DNA of 21,265 bases from Hymenochaete sp. R1 (taxonomy: Eukaryota; Basidiomycota; Agaricomycetes; Hymenochaetales; Hymenochaetaceae). Positions 16,711 to 21,265 of this stretch are shown one piece after another. The position numbers were made by a program, and so were the translations under genes. Numbering within the stretch: position 1 is the stretch's first letter; every line of letters begins with the position of its first letter. The notes below the pieces were generated by a model. The model saw only the letters and a program-made list of their open reading frames with translations. It was not told the origin of the DNA and ran no database searches. Location: contig JAFREE010000263.1 in assembly GCA_019400425.1 (NCBI GenBank), positions 1-21,265 of the forward strand, read 5' to 3'.

Positions 16711-18445
16711 TCAATCCACCTCAAGTACCGTCCCCCTCTGCACGCTCCCCCATCCAACCAACCTCCAATGCTTCTCAATCCTTCTCGATAGCGCGACCTT
16801 TTCCCCCACCTCCGTACACGCCGGTGCTGTCAACTGAATTTTCGCCAAATCAGCCTTGACGCTGACCACCCTACCGCCCGTCGACGTGCTCCCGATATTA
16901 ATCAACAACAGCTCGTTTTTCGTCAACTTCGTCACTTTCGTCGTCTTCTTGTCCTCCGACTTGACTCCCAAGAGTCGTCGGAGCAGGAACAGGCTGATCT
17001 CGAGCTCGGTGTAGATCTGCGGGAGTTGGCCCACTGCGCCGAGTACTTGCCCCACGAGCCTATCTGCTCGACACAGCGTGGGGTCGATGAGCGTGCCGAC
17101 ACCGATCAAACCACCCGGAACGGCGAACTGCAACTGGTTGTTCTCCGCGTGCAGCGACACGATCCTCGAAAAGATCGGCCTGCACACGATCTTTCCCTGT
17201 TCGTCCTTCTTCACTATCCCAGGGCGGATCTCGACGCGCATGCCGAGGGTTAGGACGCCTGTGAGGATGGACCCGCCGGCGACGCCACCTTTGAGCTCGT
17301 CGACTTCGGCGCCGGGCTTGTTGACGTCGAAGGAGCGGATGACGATGAGTCTCGGGGAGGTGGTAAAATCTCGGACGGGGATGGGGATGCGTTTGACAAT
17401 GTATTCGTTCACGGCGTCGATGTTGAATTTAAGCTGGGCAGAGATGGGGACGATGGGGGAGGATTCGGCGACGGTGCCTGTGCATACACCGAAAAAAATT
17501 AGTCGGAGAGTTTAGGGCTGTAATGTGGTATGTGTTACCTTTAACGAACTTGGCGATACTTTGTTGGTGTGCGAGCGCCGCCTGTTCCTTGATCAAGTCC
17601 ACCTTATTTTGCAAGATGATGATGTTCTGTAGCTTCATGATTTCTACCGCCGCCAAGTGTTCCGACGTCTGCGGCTGCGGGCAGTCTTCGTTGGCAGCGA
17701 CGAGTAGCAGTGCAGCATCCATGACCGCCGCGCCGTTGAGCATAGTCGCCATGAGAATGTCGTGCCCGGGGCAGTCGACGAAGGAGACGTGTCGGAGGAG
17801 ATTCATCCGGTGGCCACAGCCAGGACGTTCGCAGGGTGGGTTGTCTTCTTTGCTGGAAGGATATGAGCGGTAGCAACCTGGTCGAGGGCATGATTCGTTT
17901 TCGCATTTATATATCTGCGGCAGGGTTTAAAGATGTAATGTATGAGTGAGCATAGACGAACGAAAATATTGAGGGAAGAAAGGAGGGGGTAGTCATAACA
18001 CACTTTGGCATTGGCATACCCAAGCTTGATCGTGATATTCCGAACGAGCTCGTTCTTGAAACGGACGGTCATGACGCCCGAAATAGCTTTCACCACCGTC
18101 GATTTCCCGTGAGCGACATGCCCGATGGTACCTGCACAAATCGCATCGCATATAGTCGGGGTTACAAAAGGACGATGAGCTCTATTAGGTCACACAGCTC
18201 AAGGTATGAGAACGTACCAAGGTTTATCGTAGCCTAGTTTGATCATTTAACGAGAAAAAAGTTAGCCACAAACCAGAGCAGATCGGTGTCCCTAGCTCAC
18301 TCGCCTGTTTTGAGATGACTTCAGGCGACAAGGGTGTCAGTTTTGTTGGATCGACGGAGACTGTTTGGATCTCTTCCTCTTCCGCCTCTGACTCTGAACC
18401 GGACTCATCCTCTCGTTTTTTAAGCGTCTCCTCTTCTGCAGACAT
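16711..18445 (-). CDS. GCD11: Translation initiation factor eIF2 subunit gamma
   Basis: Five minus-strand exons, 18445-18305, 18233-18218, 18131-18004, 17914-17539 and 17477-16711, encode 475 residues, typical of eIF2 gamma. It is the GTPase subunit of eIF2, which carries initiator Met-tRNA to the 40S ribosome in the cytosol. The tail begins [10 protein letters not shown] with an acidic stretch, then [20 protein letters not shown]. The P-loop AHGKST is at about 59-64, switch [10 protein letters not shown] at about 87-95, and the zinc-knuckle-like cysteines ([20 protein letters not shown]) at 98-130. G3 is DCPGH (142-146), G4 NKVD (198-201) and G5 SAQ. Domains II and III follow, with [35 protein letters not shown] and the C-terminal [13 protein letters not shown]. 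All key residues seen are intact. Exon 2 has only 16 bases. Intron 1 starts GCGAGT rather than GT. The gene converges with the SR gene, about 350 bases apart. Confidence 0.96.
18234..18304 (-). other. GC-AG intron 1 of the eIF2 gamma gene
   Basis: On the minus strand the exon ends AAACAG and the intron begins GCGAGTGAG and ends AAACTAG, 71 bases, phase 0. This joining gives ISKQ-ATINLG, the expected family sequence before TIGHVAHGK. Using the nearby GT (in GCGAGTGAG) would leave phase 1 and no acceptor that restores the ATIN codons. GC donors occur in a minority of fungal introns, and the AG|GCGAGT context fits that class. Confidence 0.75.
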
Positions 18446-19123
18446 GATGTTTTTCCGCGTTTGTTTATGAGAAAGGGAACCGGGAATGAGGACGGAGATG
18501 GTGGTTTGAGTGCAAGCTGGTCCAAGCGGATCCTCAAGGCGCGAGGAAGTCACGTGAAACATTTCTTTCTTTAACTGACTGACTGACTCGGTTTTTGACC
18601 AAACTAGCTCCCAAACTCCAACTGCTCCAACTGCTTGACTGCTTTCGTGATATCCAACGACGCTTTTCGTTCTCATTTCTCCCAAGACGTTATATCATCT
18701 GGGCCTTTATGACTCTTTTCTTGGTTGTGAAAATATCAGGAATCATAATTCATTGATATCCGTTTAGGACCTGCAATCTCAATACAATATTTCGATATTT
18801 ATTTCCCACCGCCATGGCCGTTTTGGCCTGGCCTCATGTGGTACATGAGGCCCTATCATTAGAGGGGCTATGATAATGATGCGATTCCGACGGTTCAACA
18901 CCTGATCGCACATGTCTTTTAAGGATGACGGTCGTTCGGGCGCTACAGCAATCCATCTTTCTTTCTTGCCACCATGAGCGTTGTTGAAGAGAAACCCGAC
19001 AAACACCCAAGGCGAGTCTTTGATATTTTTTAGAGTAGCAGGCATCTGATTCCGCATAGAAGAGTGGGACAGTCTCAGAAACGCACTGGGGATATCTTGG
19101 AATCCATCGAGACATCAGCCCAA
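18446..19123. other. Intergenic between divergent eIF2 gamma and NACHT genes
   Basis: The left part is the leader and promoter of eIF2 gamma. The right part (18720-19123) contains a minus-strand open frame (18779-19057, with SPWVFVGFLFNN and PERPSSLKDMCDQVLNRRN) that I do not recognise, and a perfect 10-base inverted repeat. Plus-strand sequence just before the NACHT ATG is open from about 19037, so the NACHT protein may have a further upstream exon that cannot be defined here. Confidence 0.4.
18830..18852. repeat. Perfect 10-base inverted repeat with a 3-base loop
   Basis: GGCCTCATGT at 18830-18839 and ACATGAGGCC at 18843-18852 are exact reverse complements around GGT. Just to the left, GGCC-GTTTT-GGCC (about 18816-18828) is a second small inverted repeat. 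It could be a cruciform, a hairpin in a transcript, or a transposon footprint. Confidence 0.7.
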
Positions 19124-20380
19124 ATGCACGAGCGCCTAGACGATGAAGATGCTAACACGCTCCTCCAATCTATTCTACTACCTAAGGAAGGCTTAAGCTT
19201 GTTCCCTGGAAAATCGGGATGTCTAGCCAATACACGAGAATTGGTGTTGGAAGATATTCGTTTATGGTCGGACGATGGCTTGAAGGAATCAAGGCTATTT
19301 TGGCTCTACGGCGTTGCAGGATGCGGTAAGAGCACAGTAGCGGCTTCTGCGGCACATTTGTTCGGGGATCAGCTCCTGGCGTCCTTCTTCTGCAGACGCG
19401 ACGAGGATGCGCGACGCAATCCCGTTCATTTGATACGGGCCATCGCTTTTCACCTCGCACAGGCCAACTTGGAATTTAGGCAGTCACTTCTAGAAGCGCT
19501 TCGAAACCCCGATGATTTCATCAACGAAGGTCTAGACACTCAATTTGAAAGTCTTTTACGGAAGCCCTTACAGGAGATCAAGCCTGTGTGGAAATCATCT
19601 GCAACGATATTCGTTATTGACGCTCTGGACGAATGCAGCGACCCGGAAAAGGTGTCAAGTTTGCTTGTGGAGTTAGTCGACCTCGCGCCATGGTTACTAT
19701 TCTTTATCACGAGTCGGAATCTTTCTGAAATTCGTCACAACTTCGAAGGCCTTGGACAAAAGATGACGGAACAAGATCTTTTTCGATACGATGCCAAAGA
19801 AGACATACGTCTTTATTTCGTGTATGAGCTTTCAAAGCAAGGGAAACTGGGAAATGTTGGACCCTTCGTCAAAAAAGAAATGATCGATAAATTTGTCTCC
19901 AAATCTCAAGGTCTTTTCATCTGGATATACACAGTCGTTGATTATATGCTCAAAGTAGAAGTGGGGAAAGTGGAAGTTTTGGAAAACCTTCTCAGTTCCG
20001 AAACCCCAGCTGAGTCCGAAGCGAATCTGGATGGTATTTATCGCAACATTCTCGAAAACGCGACTGGATCGACGAATGTCGGGAAGGATATTGTGCGCTT
20101 CATCCTCGGATCCATTCTCGTCGCATCTTCTAATTCACTGCTTACCACCCGAGCTCTTTATGCATTCCTACCTCCGTCGATTACTGTGCTAGAATCAGAG
20201 TTCAGAGTGGTGTTGAACGGATTGCTGGCGGTATTGATGGTCGACACAGATGACCTCGTTCGTGTCCGCCATTTTACGCTCCTCGATTTCTTGTCGAGCA
20301 GAGCTCGTTGTATCGATTTTTTCACAGATATTGCCGAGCTGCATGGAACTATGGCTACAGGATGTCTGGATGTCATGTAG
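19124..20380 (+). CDS. NACHT-domain STAND ATPase (fungal NLR-like), N-terminal part
   Basis: A continuous frame of 418 residues runs from the first ATG (19124) to a TAG at 20378-20380. It begins MHERLDDEDANTLLQSILLP, then LYGVAGCGKSTVA, the Walker A of a NACHT domain (about residues 61-74), LLASFFCRRDE and NPVHLIRAIAFHLAQ. Walker B with the typical acidic cluster is FVIDALDECSD (about 162-172), then a sensor-like LLFFITSRNLSEIR. A helical segment follows: KFVSKSQGLFIWIYTVVDYM, then LLTTRALYAFLPPSITVLES and VRVRHFTLLDFLSS. It ends HGTMATGCLDVM, the point where relatives continue with LKFNIC. Such proteins are signal-sensing ATPases tied to fungal self/non-self and immunity-like responses, usually followed by WD40 repeats. 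WD40 sequence does follow here but is out of frame. An effector domain upstream is not visible and the true 5' end is uncertain. Confidence 0.8.
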   Translation: MHERLDDEDANTLLQSILLPKEGLSLFPGKSGCLANTRELVLEDIRLWSDDGLKESRLFWLYGVAGCGKSTVAASAAHLFGDQLLASFFCRRDEDARRNPVHLIRAIAFHLAQANLEFRQSLLEALRNPDDFINEGLDTQFESLLRKPLQEIKPVWKSSATIFVIDALDECSDPEKVSSLLVELVDLAPWLLFFITSRNLSEIRHNFEGLGQKMTEQDLFRYDAKEDIRLYFVYELSKQGKLGNVGPFVKKEMIDKFVSKSQGLFIWIYTVVDYMLKVEVGKVEVLENLLSSETPAESEANLDGIYRNILENATGSTNVGKDIVRFILGSILVASSNSLLTTRALYAFLPPSITVLESEFRVVLNGLLAVLMVDTDDLVRVRHFTLLDFLSSRARCIDFFTDIAELHGTMATGCLDVM

Positions 20381-20423
20381 AGGGGGACAAGAAACCCTAA
20401 GTGACAAAAGAATTTTTCTTCAG

Positions 20424-21218
20424 GCTTGAAATTCAATATCTGCGATTTGAAGACATCATGTATCCCTAATAACCAGATAGCAAGCCTCAACAAGCTTGTC
20501 GTCGAATGCATCTCCCCGAAGCTTCGTCGCAGTTGCGTGTTCTGGATTGAGCATCTCAAACATGGAATATATCGTACCCTCGAAATACAAACACTGGAAA
20601 CTCTCCGTCGATTGATGTGCAGTACATTGGCATTGTTTTGGGTTGAGGTGATGAGCCCTTTAAGTGAGTTGCATACCGCAAGGAACACCTTGGAGCAACT
20701 GAACGCCCTTATCAAGGTGCGTTATGCGTCTTTGTATATCAGGCCCTGGTTGGCTGAGACCCAATTTCTTATCAAATACGATGAAATAGTCGAGGCTATT
20801 GCGAACCGAAGTTCCGAGCTGATGTTCTTCCTGAATCATTTTTTTCATCCTAATCTCTACTAGTACCCCGCATCTTTGTGTGTCAGCCCTTGCTTGGCTT
20901 TCAAGGATGTCGCAAGTTTGGAACGAATGGAAACTCGAATTCAAGCGTTCAGACGTTCTATCACGTCCCGCTGACCAACTAACATCTACTTTGCTCAATA
21001 TTCGTGTTTCTAAAAGGATAACTAGCTTTGCTATGTCACCTGATGAAAAGCACATCGTTTCTGGTTCAGTTGATGGTGTCATGCGTATCTGGGACTTGCA
21101 GACGGGGGCGCGAGTCAGCGAAGAAATCAAGGCGCACGACCTATACGTCGCTGCACTTGCATTCTCACCTGACGGCAGTATCCTTGCTTCGAGGACACCG
21201 GCAAATCGCGCGGATTAA
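20424..21218 (+). pseudogene. Frame-broken linker and WD40 continuation of the NACHT gene
   Basis: After the TAG at 20380, homologous sequence resumes at 20424 after a TTCAG: GLKFNICDLKTSCIPNNQ, then VVECISPKLRRSCVFWIEHL and SELMFFLNHFF, stopping at 20861-20863. A potential 47-base intron (20377-20423, GTAGAG..TTCAG) would join with the wrong phase by one base. At 20837-20843 a run of seven T sits where the frame must change by one to continue ISTSTPHLCVSALAW, the usual sequence before WD40 repeats. WD40 follows as SFAMSPDEKHIVSGSVDGVM and RIWDLQTG (one repeat), then AALAFSPDGSILAS, after which the frame ends abnormally with RTPANRAD and a TAA at 21216-21218. Three breaks in 900 bases suggest a decayed gene, although homopolymer error could explain the T run. 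Confidence 0.65.
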
Positions 21219-21260
21219 TTTCCGTATCCGTCACCGTTTCCATCACCGTTTCCATCACCG
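21219..21260. repeat. 12-base tandem repeat at the window edge
   Basis: The unit TTTCCATCACCG occurs exactly at 21237-21248 and 21249-21260, preceded by a degenerate TTTCCGTATCCG and TCACCG at 21219-21236. It starts where the WD40 reading frame collapses and continues out of the window, so its length is unknown. Confidence 0.6.
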
Positions 21261-21265
21261 GCTCG

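Noticed and set aside
1..21265. tRNA genes, rRNA, CRISPR arrays, bacterial-type operons
   Set aside because: Several GGTTC-like B-box fragments were examined, but none sits in a 70-90 base cloverleaf; spliced fungal genes make prokaryotic features implausible and no spaced repeats were found.

Overview
The window is nuclear DNA from a filamentous fungus, most likely an Agaricomycete (Basidiomycota). Genes carry many short introns (about 47 to 150 bases, mostly GT..AG), genes are packed on both strands, and two typical basidiomycete families are present: a DUF6699 protein and a NACHT/WD40 NLR-like locus. Gene models below were joined by hand from splice signals, phase and family resemblance. 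Lengths were checked to be multiples of three, but no expression data were available.

Layout. 1-1565: an arginine-rich reading frame and an unrecognised multi-exon gene (+) that looks disrupted. 1941-3125 (-): DUF6699 protein. 3795-4364 (-): complex I LYR subunit NDUFA6/B14. 5049-7653 (-): copies of a small three-exon gene family that I do not recognise. One copy is frameshifted, one is intact and one is a lone first exon, with a doubtful small plus-strand ORF between them. 8671-9848 (+): PDAP1/PP28-like phosphoprotein. 10317-12923 (-): large PPR-like protein, probably mitochondrial. 14160-14729 (+): intact 85-residue member of the small family. 15142-16357 (+): SR-type splicing factor with one unusually long intron. 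16711-18445 (-): translation factor eIF2 gamma, including a GC-AG intron and a 16-base exon. 19124-21265 (+): NACHT ATPase reading frame followed by frame-broken linker and WD40 sequence, running into a short tandem repeat at the window edge.

Housekeeping functions dominate: respiratory chain assembly, mitochondrial RNA-related protein, splicing, and translation initiation. The accessory and most novel content is the dispersed small-protein family. Its members share exon sizes, two phase-1 introns and duplicated promoter blocks with TATA boxes. The NLR locus is typical of fast-evolving fungal repertoires and shows one-base breaks, one of them in a T7 run, so sequencing error must be weighed against true decay.
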